From Syntrophaceae bacterium (GTDB lineage: Bacteria > Desulfobacterota > Syntrophorhabdia > Syntrophorhabdales > WCHB1-27), in assembly GCA_003165115.1 (NCBI GenBank), contig PLSJ01000461.1, positions 1 to 8,416 of the forward strand: a stretch of DNA of 8,416 nucleotides. Reading direction: 5' to 3'. The notes beneath the pieces were generated by a model. It had not been told where the DNA came from. It saw nothing but the letters and a program-made list of their open reading frames with translations, and made no database searches. A program made the translations under genes and the position numbers. This document shows, one piece after another, positions 1-6,230 of this stretch. Positions within the stretch are counted from its first letter, which is position 1. Each line of letters starts with the position of its first letter.

Positions 1-510
1 TTCATACGCGAAAGCAATGCCCCGGTTGAAATCAAGAACGCACGTTGGAGATCTCTGGACGCCATCATTCAATACGCCGAAGGGGGTGAATGTCGGCACT
101 CAGGAATTCTCACCTACTTCAAAGATGTCGATCGGATTCAGTCCTGCGGCCATTGCGACGTGTGCGACCCCGGCTCCCGGAGGAGGGTCCCCCACACCGT
201 CGTGACACCCGCGAAGACGCCTGGCCGGAAAGGAAAAGCAAAGGAGAAGAAACCCGCGATCGAAAGAATTGCAACTCCCTTGAGCGCCCAGGAATCGGCG
301 AGGGCGAGGGCCGTCAAGGACTGGCGGCTCGAGTATGCGAGATCACTCGACATGCCGGCCTTCATCATTTTCAGCAACCGGACATTGGAAGACCTGGCCA
401 GAAAGGCCCCCGGAACTCTGGCCGAATTGGAAAAAGTATACGGACTGGGCCCCCAGAAGATCGAAGCCTTCGGCAAGGAACTGCTTGAAGTCCTCCAGGG
501 GGTAGTCTGA
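1..510 (+). CDS. recQ: RecQ-family ATP-dependent DNA helicase, C-terminal part (start lies outside the window)
   Basis: Frame 1 is open from the first base to the TGA at 508-510 and gives 169 residues. The helicase motor is upstream of the window. Residues 31-55 carry the RecQ zinc site: C31, then CGHC and C55 (C49, C52, C55), with a YF at 39-40 after the first cysteine, as in E. coli RecQ (C-X16-C-X2-C-X2-C; here C-X17-C-X2-C-X2-C). A basic, low-complexity linker (about 58-95, rich in Lys, Arg and Pro) follows, then an HRDC domain at about 101-165 with the typical LARKAPGTLAEL and GLGPQKIEAFG segments. RecQ helicases unwind 3'-tailed and branched DNA in recombination and repair; the HRDC domain helps bind DNA. 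The roughly 100-residue winged-helix domain usually found between zinc site and HRDC is absent. The upstream reading and the true start cannot be judged from here. Confidence 0.93.
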   Translation, partial: FIRESNAPVEIKNARWRSLDAIIQYAEGGECRHSGILTYFKDVDRIQSCGHCDVCDPGSRRRVPHTVVTPAKTPGRKGKAKEKKPAIERIATPLSAQESARARAVKDWRLEYARSLDMPAFIIFSNRTLEDLARKAPGTLAELEKVYGLGPQKIEAFGKELLEVLQGVV

Positions 511-541
511 AAGCGGCCGATGGGCCGTACAGAACTGAGTG

Positions 542-580
542 TTGTACGTATGTAAGAATTGTATGTATGTTGTATGTAAA
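542..580. repeat. Three imperfect 11-bp direct repeats, TTGTAYGTATG
   Basis: The copies are TTGTACGTATG (542-552), TTGTATGTATG (559-569) and TTGTATGTAAA (570-580). The last two abut with an 11-base period, close to one turn of the helix; the first is 17 bases away. They lie just after recQ. This could be simple-sequence slippage or a small array of protein binding sites; the sequence does not decide. Confidence 0.6.
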
Positions 581-767
581 AGTGCCTCCTTGTCGCCCCT
601 CCTTGCCACCCCTGGTTGCCAGCCCTCTATGTCACTTTGACAGACAGAGCGGAAATCTGGGAGAATCTTACTCAGCTCAGTCGGTCGTCTTGAAAGACCT
701 AGGGAGACGACGTGGTCCGGTTGACGTTTCAGCCGGTTTCGAGAGCTTCCGTAAACGGGCGCGTTTC

Positions 768-779
768 TGCTCTTTGACA
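768..779 (+). promoter_or_regulatory. boxA-like antitermination element
   Basis: TGCTCTTTGACA differs at one base from the E. coli rRNA boxA TGCTCTTTAACA, and the following AATTA also resembles rRNA leaders. boxA in RNA recruits NusB/NusE (S10) and is known from rRNA operon leaders and CRISPR array leaders. Neither an rRNA gene nor a CRISPR array follows here, so its role is unclear. The contained TTGACA could be read as a -35 box, but no -10 hexamer lies 16-18 bases downstream. Confidence 0.4.
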
Positions 780-788
780 ATTATGCTG

Positions 789-806
789 CTGTGACAGCGC
801 TGTGAC
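789..806. repeat. CTGTGAC direct repeat, 11-bp period
   Basis: CTGTGAC occurs at 789-795 and 800-806, separated by AGCG. The centre ACAGCGCTGT is also a perfect 10-bp palindrome. Same-face spacing suits a regulator half-site pair, but no regulator can be named. Confidence 0.45.
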
Positions 807-858
807 TTGCGGCGCTCTCCCCGAGAAAGCTGAAGACAAAGGTACCCCCCCTGGAAAC

Positions 859-875
859 CGTGCACTTTCGTGCAC
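859..875. repeat. CGTGCAC direct repeat / GTGCAC hairpin
   Basis: CGTGCAC occurs at 859-865 and 869-875 (10-base period). Because GTGCAC is self-complementary, the same bases can fold as a 6-bp stem (860-865 with 870-875) around a TTTC loop. It sits between runs of C (845-851 and 875-879). Confidence 0.5.
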
Positions 876-1038
876 CCCCGTAAACTTATGCCGGAATGAC
901 TCCTGCCGCTTGCTCTATCCTATAAGGTCTTGGCCTGAAATCTCCCATTTTACCGATTACAAAGAAGAGACAGGGACCACAATACGCGGCGCGATGATGA
1001 CCCGTAAGGGGCGCTGTCTTCGATACGCCCAAGACGTG

Positions 1039-1066
1039 TTGATTATTGACAAATGGTAGTTAGAAT
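1039..1066 (+). promoter_or_regulatory. Candidate sigma-70 promoter of the DUF748 gene
   Basis: TTGATT (1039-1044) is followed after 16 bases by TAGAAT (1061-1066, 5 of 6 to TATAAT). Transcription would start near 1073, about 25 bases before the GTG start at 1099. A TTGACA at 1046-1051 lies nearby but has no -10 box at a usable distance. The match is moderate only. Confidence 0.4.
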
Positions 1067-1098
1067 AGCCACATGTGGTCTTGACCCGAGGAGAACCC

Positions 1099-4000
1099 GT
1101 GACGACAAAATTGACTGCCATTTACGAAAAGAGGATAAGACCCCGCGCGAAGAAGATACTTATCGGACTCGTCATCTTTTTCGTCGCATTTACCCTCGCC
1201 GGGTTTCTTGTTCTGCCTCCCGTGCTGAAATCCGTTTTGACCAAGGAGCTTTCCAAAACGCTCGTGCGGGAAGTGACCATCAACCGGATCAGGACCAATC
1301 CATATACGCTTTCCATGACGATAAGAGGGCTTCTGGTCAAGGACCGGGCGGGCGCCGGGACATTCCTCTCTTGTGACGAGATATTTTTGAACCTCCAAAG
1401 CCTCTCCGTCCTCAAAATGGCCCTAGTCCTTAAAGAGGTCCGGATCACCGGGCCCTACCTGAGGATCGCCCGTAATCAGGACCTCTCCTATAACTTCTCT
1501 GATTTGTTGAAAAAGAAGGAGCCGGCGTCCCCGGAGAAGGCCAAGCCCCCCAGGTTCTCCCTGAATAACATCAGCATAATTAACGGGAGTGTCGATTTCC
1601 AGGATGCGCCTGAAAAGACACACCATACGGTCAGGGGCTTGAGGATCGGCATCCCCTTCCTCTCGAATATCCCTGCCTACGTTCAAAGGTTCGTCCAGCC
1701 CCATTTTTCGGCAAAAATCGACGGCGCCCTTTACAACCTCCAGGGAAAGACGAAACCCTTCGCCGAATCCCTCGAAACCTTTATCGACGTTACCATCAAG
1801 GATATCAATATCCCCTATTACCTGGCTTACGTCCCCATGAAGATGCATTTCAAGGTCGTTTCGGCCTACGCGGATACCGCGCTGAAGGTATCTTTCATCC
1901 AAACAAGGGAGAAGAAGCCTTCTCTCACGATCGCGGGGAACGTCTCCTTGAAAAACATTGCCGTGAATGACGAAAAGGGCGGGTCTTTCTTCAGACTCCC
2001 TCTCCTCGATGTCGCCATCGCTCCGTCGGAGCCCCTTTCTCAAACCATCCATCTCTCCAAGGTGTCGATAGAATCGCCCGCGGTCGAAATCAGTCGTGAC
2101 GAAGAGGGAGTTTTCAATCTCCAAGCTCTTCTGCCCGAACCTGCGAAGAAGAAGACCGAGGAGACGGCGCCTCTATCTCTGGACATTGACGAGATACGGC
2201 TGGCGGGAGGAAAGATCTCTTTTTCCGACGTTTCCGGCAGCGCACCCTTCACCACGCGCCTGGACCCCATCGACCTGAAGGTAGACCGTTTCAGCAACGG
2301 CAAGGATAAAAGATCCTCCTATGCCCTATCCCTTCGCACCGAAGCAGGCGAGGCAGTCAAGGTCGAGGGGAAGTTTTCCGTGGACCCTCTCGGGTCGGAG
2401 GGCATGTTCGAGGTCACCTCCGTGCCCCTGAAGAAGTACGGCCCATTTTATCGGGATAGCGTGCTCCTGAACGTCGAAGACGGCCACCTCGACCTATCGG
2501 CCCGCTACAGATACGCGAAGGGGCCAAGGGAGCCGGAGATCGGCCTTTCGGGGATTTCCCTGACGGTCGAGGCCCTTCGTCTCACACATGCCTCGGGCAA
2601 GGGGGACTTCGTTAAAGTGCCGCATTTCTCGCTCAGGGAGACGGACCTGGACCTCACACGGAGAGAGCTGACAATTGGAAACTTCTCCACGGAGAAAGGT
2701 GAGCTTCTCGTCAGGCGGTCGCGCGATGGTGAGGTGAATCTCCTTAACCTCACGCGGCCCGCGTCGGCGACCGAAAAGCCGCACAAAACACCGGGAGCCG
2801 GCGAATCGCCTGTCGAGCCTGAAAAACCCTGGCTTATCACCTTAAAGCAGATGCTGGTCGATAAGTATACCATTCGGATGGAGGACCGGGCGGCCGCCGA
2901 GCCGGTCACGTTGATCGCGCAAAACATCAGGCTGAAGGGAGAGAATTTTTCGACGGCGAAAGACAATAAAGGAAAGCTCGACCTCTCACTCCTTTTGAAC
3001 GGCAAAGGGACCGTCTCCACCACGGGGACCCTCGGCGTGGAGCCCCTTTCCGCACACTTACGGATAGGGCTGAGGGGCATAGAAATCGCTCCTTTCCAGC
3101 CCTATTTCACGGATAAGGTGAGGATGACGGTGACCGGAGGGGCTATTTCCACCAATGGAGCGCTTTCCTTCGCGTCCACCAAAAAGGAGCCGATAAGGGC
3201 CACCTATAAGGGGCGGGCTTCCGTGGGTAATTTTGCCTCGGTCGATAAACTCGGCGGGGGGGACCTCCTGAAACTCGAATCCCTCTCGTTAAACGGTCTG
3301 AACGTGGCCTACGCGCCCCTTTCCGTCGATATCAAAGGGGCCTCTTTGACGAACTTTTACGCCCTCGTGCTCGTCGACCCCCAAGGCAACATCAATCTCC
3401 AGCAAGTGCTGACAGCCGAGGAACCGGAAGCGCAGAAGCTGCCCGGTCCCGCTCCCCGGAAGACAGCGGCAGCTTCCCAGGAGGGAAAAGGGCCTCCGAA
3501 AAATATCCACATCGACCAGGTTACTCTCCAGGGAGGGAGGATAGATTTCGAAGATGAGTCCGTCAAACCGGAATTTTCGACGCGCCTCTCGGAGCTGGGG
3601 GGAAGAGTGTCGGGGCTTTCCGCCGAGCAAAACACCACGGCGGATGTCGAGCTTCGCGGCAAGCTCAACGACTACGCCCCTCTCGAGATCACCGGCAAGA
3701 TCAACCCCTTGAGAGACGACCTCTTCGTAAACTTGAGCGCCCGGATCAACGACCTGGACCTGAGCCCCGCCACCCCTTACTCCGACAAGTATACCGGTTA
3801 TACCATCGAAAAGGGCAAGCTCTCCGTCGATGTAAAATATTCGATCTCCAAGGGAAAACTCGATTCTCAAAACAACATTTTCATCGATCAATTCACCTTC
3901 GGCCAAAAGGTCGAAAGCCCTCAGGCCACCAATTTGCCGGTGAAGCTGGCCGTCGCTCTCCTGAAGGACAGGAGGGGAGAGATCAAGCTGAACCTTCCCG

Positions 4001-4692
4001 TCTCGGGAAATCTGAACGACCCGAAGTTCAGCGTCTGGCACGTTGTCGGACAAATGATCGTCAACCTGATCGCGAAAGCGGCTACGTCGCCTTTTGCGCT
4101 CTTGGGGGCCGCGTTCGGGGGTGGGGAAGAACTGAGCTATATCGAGTTCGACTACGGGAGCACGGTCGTTACGGAACCCAATATAAAGAAGCTCGATACC
4201 GTTTCCAAGGCCCTGCAGGACCGCCCCTCCCTTAAGCTGGATATAGAGGGGCACGCGGACGTGGAAAACGACAGGGAAGGATTGAAACAGCTTCTCTTCA
4301 ACAGAAAAATAAAGGCGCAGAAGCTGAAGGAGATGGTAAAAAAAGGGCAGCCTGCCGTGCCGGTGGACGACGTGAAGATTGAACCTGCCGAATATGCACG
4401 ATACCTGAAAATGGCCTATAAGCAGGAGAACTTTCCCAAACCCAAGACGTTCATCGGGATGGCGAAAGATATTCCCGTTCCCGAAATGGAAAAGCTTATG
4501 TTGACCCATACCGAGGTCAAAGAGGAGGACTTGAGGGCCCTCGCCTCTCAGAGGGCCATGAAAGTGAAATATCTTATCCTGAAATCCGGGAAGGTGGAGC
4601 CCGAAAGGGTATTCATTCTCGAACCGAGATCCCTTGCACCGGAAAAGAAAGACAAGCTCAAGGCAAGCCGTGTCGACTTCGCGTTGAAGTAG
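1099..4692 (+). CDS. DUF748-domain AsmA-family inner-membrane/periplasmic protein, 1197 residues
   Basis: The GTG at 1099 is chosen because GAGGAG (1088-1093) lies six bases before it; an in-frame ATG at 1075 has no such site and falls at the predicted transcription start. A basic N-terminus (KRIRPRAKK, 11-19) and one membrane helix (about 20-39) anchor the protein, leaving nearly all of it in the periplasm. Four similar modules can be seen, each with an I/V-x-L-x-G-x-I-x-F-x-D type strand pair (NGSVDFQD near 163, GGKISFSD near 370, YTIRMED near 592, GGRIDFED near 812). Each is preceded by a Lys/Pro/Glu-rich linker (about 138-153, 346-358, 554-577, 775-803). The C-terminus has the usual DUF748 ending with an OmpA-like signature, KLDIEGHADVENDREGL (1046-1062). 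AsmA-like proteins form long beta-sheet grooves and several move phospholipids between the two membranes; that role here is inferred from the family. It appears monocistronic and ends convergent with the HAD gene. Confidence 0.9.
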   Translation: MTTKLTAIYEKRIRPRAKKILIGLVIFFVAFTLAGFLVLPPVLKSVLTKELSKTLVREVTINRIRTNPYTLSMTIRGLLVKDRAGAGTFLSCDEIFLNLQSLSVLKMALVLKEVRITGPYLRIARNQDLSYNFSDLLKKKEPASPEKAKPPRFSLNNISIINGSVDFQDAPEKTHHTVRGLRIGIPFLSNIPAYVQRFVQPHFSAKIDGALYNLQGKTKPFAESLETFIDVTIKDINIPYYLAYVPMKMHFKVVSAYADTALKVSFIQTREKKPSLTIAGNVSLKNIAVNDEKGGSFFRLPLLDVAIAPSEPLSQTIHLSKVSIESPAVEISRDEEGVFNLQALLPEPAKKKTEETAPLSLDIDEIRLAGGKISFSDVSGSAPFTTRLDPIDLKVDRFSNGKDKRSSYALSLRTEAGEAVKVEGKFSVDPLGSEGMFEVTSVPLKKYGPFYRDSVLLNVEDGHLDLSARYRYAKGPREPEIGLSGISLTVEALRLTHASGKGDFVKVPHFSLRETDLDLTRRELTIGNFSTEKGELLVRRSRDGEVNLLNLTRPASATEKPHKTPGAGESPVEPEKPWLITLKQMLVDKYTIRMEDRAAAEPVTLIAQNIRLKGENFSTAKDNKGKLDLSLLLNGKGTVSTTGTLGVEPLSAHLRIGLRGIEIAPFQPYFTDKVRMTVTGGAISTNGALSFASTKKEPIRATYKGRASVGNFASVDKLGGGDLLKLESLSLNGLNVAYAPLSVDIKGASLTNFYALVLVDPQGNINLQQVLTAEEPEAQKLPGPAPRKTAAASQEGKGPPKNIHIDQVTLQGGRIDFEDESVKPEFSTRLSELGGRVSGLSAEQNTTADVELRGKLNDYAPLEITGKINPLRDDLFVNLSARINDLDLSPATPYSDKYTGYTIEKGKLSVDVKYSISKGKLDSQNNIFIDQFTFGQKVESPQATNLPVKLAVALLKDRRGEIKLNLPVSGNLNDPKFSVWHVVGQMIVNLIAKAATSPFALLGAAFGGGEELSYIEFDYGSTVVTEPNIKKLDTVSKALQDRPSLKLDIEGHADVENDREGLKQLLFNRKIKAQKLKEMVKKGQPAVPVDDVKIEPAEYARYLKMAYKQENFPKPKTFIGMAKDIPVPEMEKLMLTHTEVKEEDLRALASQRAMKVKYLILKSGKVEPERVFILEPRSLAPEKKDKLKASRVDFALK

Positions 4693-4728
4693 CGAGGCCG
4701 GATCGCACCACGTCAGGGCACGTCGCGC

Positions 4729-5412
4729 TTACCCGAGGGCGGCGTCGAGTAACCCCGCCAGGTCGTGCCCGACCAAATCGCCGATCGACTCGAGAATGAT
4801 GTCGGCCGGTGGGTAGGCGTCGGTATCGCTGCGGTCGAGCGCGTAATGTCCCTGGCGCGGAAACACGGTGGTGAGCCTGTCCCTCCAGACCTTTTTCATC
4901 GCCGTGAGAATGCGCAGCTTGTCGTCGACCATGATGTAATGACGGGCCGGGTAATGCCGCTCGATATCGGCAAGCATCCGCTCCTTGTGAACGTAGATGA
5001 GAACGCGGCCTTCGACCGCATCCCACAGGCCCGATCGTTCCACTTTGAGTGGCTGAAAGACCACATCCCCGTCGGACAGGATGATCGTCTTTCCCAGGGT
5101 CCGCGCATGATCGAGGACATCGGTGCTGCCCGGGTACAGCCGGTCGGCAAAGGGATAGTCCACAAGAAATGACGACATCAGCAGCAGCCTGGTATCGCAC
5201 TGGTTTTCAAGCCGATAGCGCTGTAAGGCGCCTAGGTAATCGGCATAACCGAGTTCCGCGTGCAACGCTTCAAATATCGCGAAGTAGCGTTCCCGGCTCT
5301 GCGCCCCGAACTGCTGCTCGATATGGCGTTTGAGATCGTCTATGATGCGCTCGTTGTCAAGCAGCGTATTGTCCACGTCGAACAAGAAGACAACGTCGTC
5401 ACGCGGTGCCAC
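4729..5412 (-). CDS. HAD-superfamily hydrolase (probable phosphatase), 227 residues
   Basis: The HAD catalytic motifs are complete: motif I FDVDNTLLD with nucleophile D12 and acid/base D14, motif II SDGD with S113, a motif III lysine (K143 most likely, K123 possible) and motif IV MVDDK with the acidic pair D163/D164. A helical cap of about 75 residues follows motif I, the arrangement of C1-cap phosphatases of the beta-phosphoglucomutase/haloacid dehalogenase type. The enzyme should be cytosolic, Mg-dependent and act on a small phosphorylated compound; the substrate cannot be read from the sequence. The start is set at GTG 5412 because AGGAGG (bases 5420-5425 on the complementary strand) lies exactly seven bases upstream. 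An in-frame ATG at 5433 would add 7 residues but has no ribosome binding site and coincides with the predicted transcription start. It converges on the DUF748 gene with 36 bases between the stops. Confidence 0.88.
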   Translation of the reverse strand: MAPRDDVVFLFDVDNTLLDNERIIDDLKRHIEQQFGAQSRERYFAIFEALHAELGYADYLGALQRYRLENQCDTRLLLMSSFLVDYPFADRLYPGSTDVLDHARTLGKTIILSDGDVVFQPLKVERSGLWDAVEGRVLIYVHKERMLADIERHYPARHYIMVDDKLRILTAMKKVWRDRLTTVFPRQGHYALDRSDTDAYPPADIILESIGDLVGHDLAGLLDAALG

Positions 5413-5438
5413 GATAGAGCCTCCTGACTTCATAGAAG

Positions 5439-5466
5439 ATACTATCCCAAGTTTCGTGTAAATCAA
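5439..5466 (-). promoter_or_regulatory. Weak candidate sigma-70 promoter of the HAD gene
   Basis: Read on the minus strand, TTGATT (5466-5461) and TAGTAT (5444-5439) are 16 bases apart, each matching consensus at four of six positions. Transcription would begin about 20 bases before the GTG at 5412, which agrees with the shorter start. The spacing and -35 hexamer are the same as in the candidate at 1039-1066. Confidence 0.3.
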
Positions 5467-5544
5467 GCACTTTCAGCGTCTCATGGTAAAAAAGATGTTA
5501 TTTTCGATCCGCGGAAGAAACCAGGGAAAGGGTACGAAGCTGCG

Positions 5545-6003
5545 TCAGACTGTGGTGCTCACCGTCGGGGTGCTCGTCGACGAGGAGCCTTCGATCAGAG
5601 ACAGGAGCGTGTCGGGACTGACGGTGAGCAGGTTGATGTTCTGGAGTTGATTCACGAGACTTTCGGTGCTGGTCGCGGTGGAGGACGAGTCTCCGGCCGC
5701 CGTCCGCTCAGCGGCGGTGATCTCTTTGACGAGGGTGGGATTGGACTTCATCATGGACGCACTTTCGGCGGAGAGGAGGATATTATACATGGAATCCGTC
5801 GAGGTGGATCCTGAAGTGCCGCTGAGCGCGCTGTAGAGGGAATCGCCTGAGCTCGACGAGGAGCCGCCCAGGAGGCTCACCATATCGGCGGCTGTGCCGG
5901 TAGGGTCTGCACTCGCGCCGACGGAGGAGCCCGCACCCATTGACTGCAAGCTGCCGAGCAGCGATGACGTAAGAGAGCTGTTGATGCTGCTTACACCGGA
6001 CAT
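5545..6003 (-). CDS. Serine-rich small protein of unknown function, 152 residues
   Basis: The ATG at 6003 is preceded by AAGGAGG and seven bases, a near-ideal ribosome binding site. Translation further upstream has no comparable signal, so the longer open frame back to 6186 is not used. Serine makes up 41 of 152 residues (27 percent), with much Thr, Gly and Ala, no Cys, few charges and only two Tyr. Ser/Gly/Thr tracts (about 48-53, 61-69, 105-113, 139-151) separate three Leu-rich amphipathic stretches (about 11-20, 74-103 and 115-138). There is no signal peptide and no membrane helix. I do not recognise the family. A sigma-28-like promoter directly upstream suggests expression with late flagellar genes, and a low-complexity polar protein could be secreted or surface-associated, but this is inference. 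No terminator with a T-run was found between it and the HAD gene 132 bases on. Confidence 0.75.
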   Translation of the reverse strand: MSGVSSINSSLTSSLLGSLQSMGAGSSVGASADPTGTAADMVSLLGGSSSSSGDSLYSALSGTSGSTSTDSMYNILLSAESASMMKSNPTLVKEITAAERTAAGDSSSTATSTESLVNQLQNINLLTVSPDTLLSLIEGSSSTSTPTVSTTV

Positions 6004-6029
6004 GGGGTTTCCTCCTTGCTCTGTGGTTA

Positions 6030-6056
6030 TTATCGGACGTTCCGAAAGAATACTTA
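6030..6056 (-). promoter_or_regulatory. Sigma-28 (FliA)-like promoter of the serine-rich gene
   Basis: On the minus strand TAAGTATT (6056-6049) is followed by 11 bases and TCCGATAA (6037-6030). The enterobacterial sigma-28 consensus is TAAAGTTT-N11-GCCGATAA, so 12 of 16 positions agree, including all of CCGATAA, with the exact spacing. The expected start site, near 6023, leaves about 20 bases of leader containing the AAGGAGG site. GATAAT in the same place could alternatively serve as a sigma-70 -10 box, but no good -35 hexamer accompanies it. Confidence 0.5.
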
Positions 6057-6102
6057 ATACCCGGTCGCCTTCTTCGACCTCGATATTACCGTCGCCCCGG
6101 TG

Positions 6103-6132
6103 CCCGTAAACAGTTTGACAACTGTTTACGGG
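6103..6132. promoter_or_regulatory. Perfect 13-bp-arm palindrome, probable operator
   Basis: The arms CCCGTAAACAGTT (6103-6115) and AACTGTTTACGGG (6120-6132) match at every base around the spacer TGAC. It lies between two divergent genes, with no gene end reading into it and no T-run after it. A binding site for a dimeric regulator therefore fits better than a terminator. The right arm contains the candidate -35 box of the TupA-like gene. A second small palindrome, ATATG-T-CATAT, follows at 6133-6143. The regulator is not encoded in this window. Confidence 0.65.
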
Positions 6133-6153
6133 ATATGTCATATTTGGCATAAT
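6125..6153 (+). promoter_or_regulatory. Candidate promoter of the TupA-like gene
   Basis: TTTACG (6125-6130, 4 of 6) and CATAAT (6148-6153, 5 of 6) are 17 bases apart. Transcription would start near 6160, giving a leader of about 70 bases. The -35 hexamer lies within the palindrome at 6103-6132, so a bound regulator would block RNA polymerase. A competing TTGACA (6115-6120) has only a poor -10 (CATATT) at 18 bases. Confidence 0.4.
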
Positions 6154-6162
6154 TAGTCGGAA

Positions 6163-6180
6163 CCGGTTAACCCAAACCGG
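6163..6180 (+). other. CCGGTT/AACCGG hairpin in the leader of the TupA-like gene
   Basis: CCGGTT (6163-6168) and AACCGG (6175-6180) can form a 6-bp stem with a six-base loop in the 5' leader. A third overlapping copy of the hexamer starts at 6161. It could be a structural element or a second operator; it is too short to decide. Confidence 0.35.
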
Positions 6181-6230
6181 ACGCACGCAGAAGTTATGCC
6201 TGGTCCTTGTTTCCGCTTATGAGGTGCCAT

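Larger units (their letters stand above)
511..1098. other. 588-base non-coding region with repeats and hairpins
   Basis: No frame here has a start with a convincing ribosome binding site and protein-like composition. The region holds, in order: a threefold TTGTAYGTATG-type repeat (542-580); TGTCA-CTT-TGACA (630-642); an inverted repeat GTCGTCT/AGACGAC (684-690 and 705-711), which competes with an inner GTCTT/AAGAC hairpin (687-698); a boxA-like element (768-779); two pairs of short direct repeats (789-806 and 859-875); GTCTT/AAGAC again at 1016-1020 and 1031-1035; and a candidate promoter (1039-1066). The mixture looks like a control region or the worn remains of a mobile or CRISPR locus. No gene or repeat array is left to prove either. 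Confidence 0.7.

Noticed and set aside
514..527. CGGCC-GATG-GGCCG hairpin after recQ as its terminator
   Set aside because: The stem has only five base pairs and no T-run follows.
774..802. TTGACA at 774-779 as a sigma-70 promoter
   Set aside because: No acceptable -10 hexamer occurs 15-19 bases downstream; the bases are better explained as part of the boxA-like element.
511..1098. CRISPR array or insertion sequence in the long non-coding region
   Set aside because: No repeated units of CRISPR length, no transposase fragment and no matching terminal inverted repeats or target duplications could be found by eye.
3289..4509. Long open frame of 406 codons on the minus strand within the DUF748 gene, and similar antisense frames at 1423-2124 and 2505-3080
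   Set aside because: They mirror the codon pattern of the plus-strand gene, have no ribosome binding site and show no recognisable protein features.
4658..5200. Second minus-strand frame overlapping the HAD gene
   Set aside because: The HAD motifs are complete in the other frame; this frame is Arg-rich and without motifs or a start signal.
6141..6160. TGGCA at 6145-6149 as the -24 part of a sigma-54 promoter
   Set aside because: The required GC of the -12 element is missing at the proper distance.
5545..6186. Longer 213-residue version of the serine-rich protein
   Set aside because: The extra N-terminus has a different composition, no ribosome binding site, and would be translated across the sigma-28-like promoter and half of the operator region; ATG 6003 has an ideal AAGGAGG.
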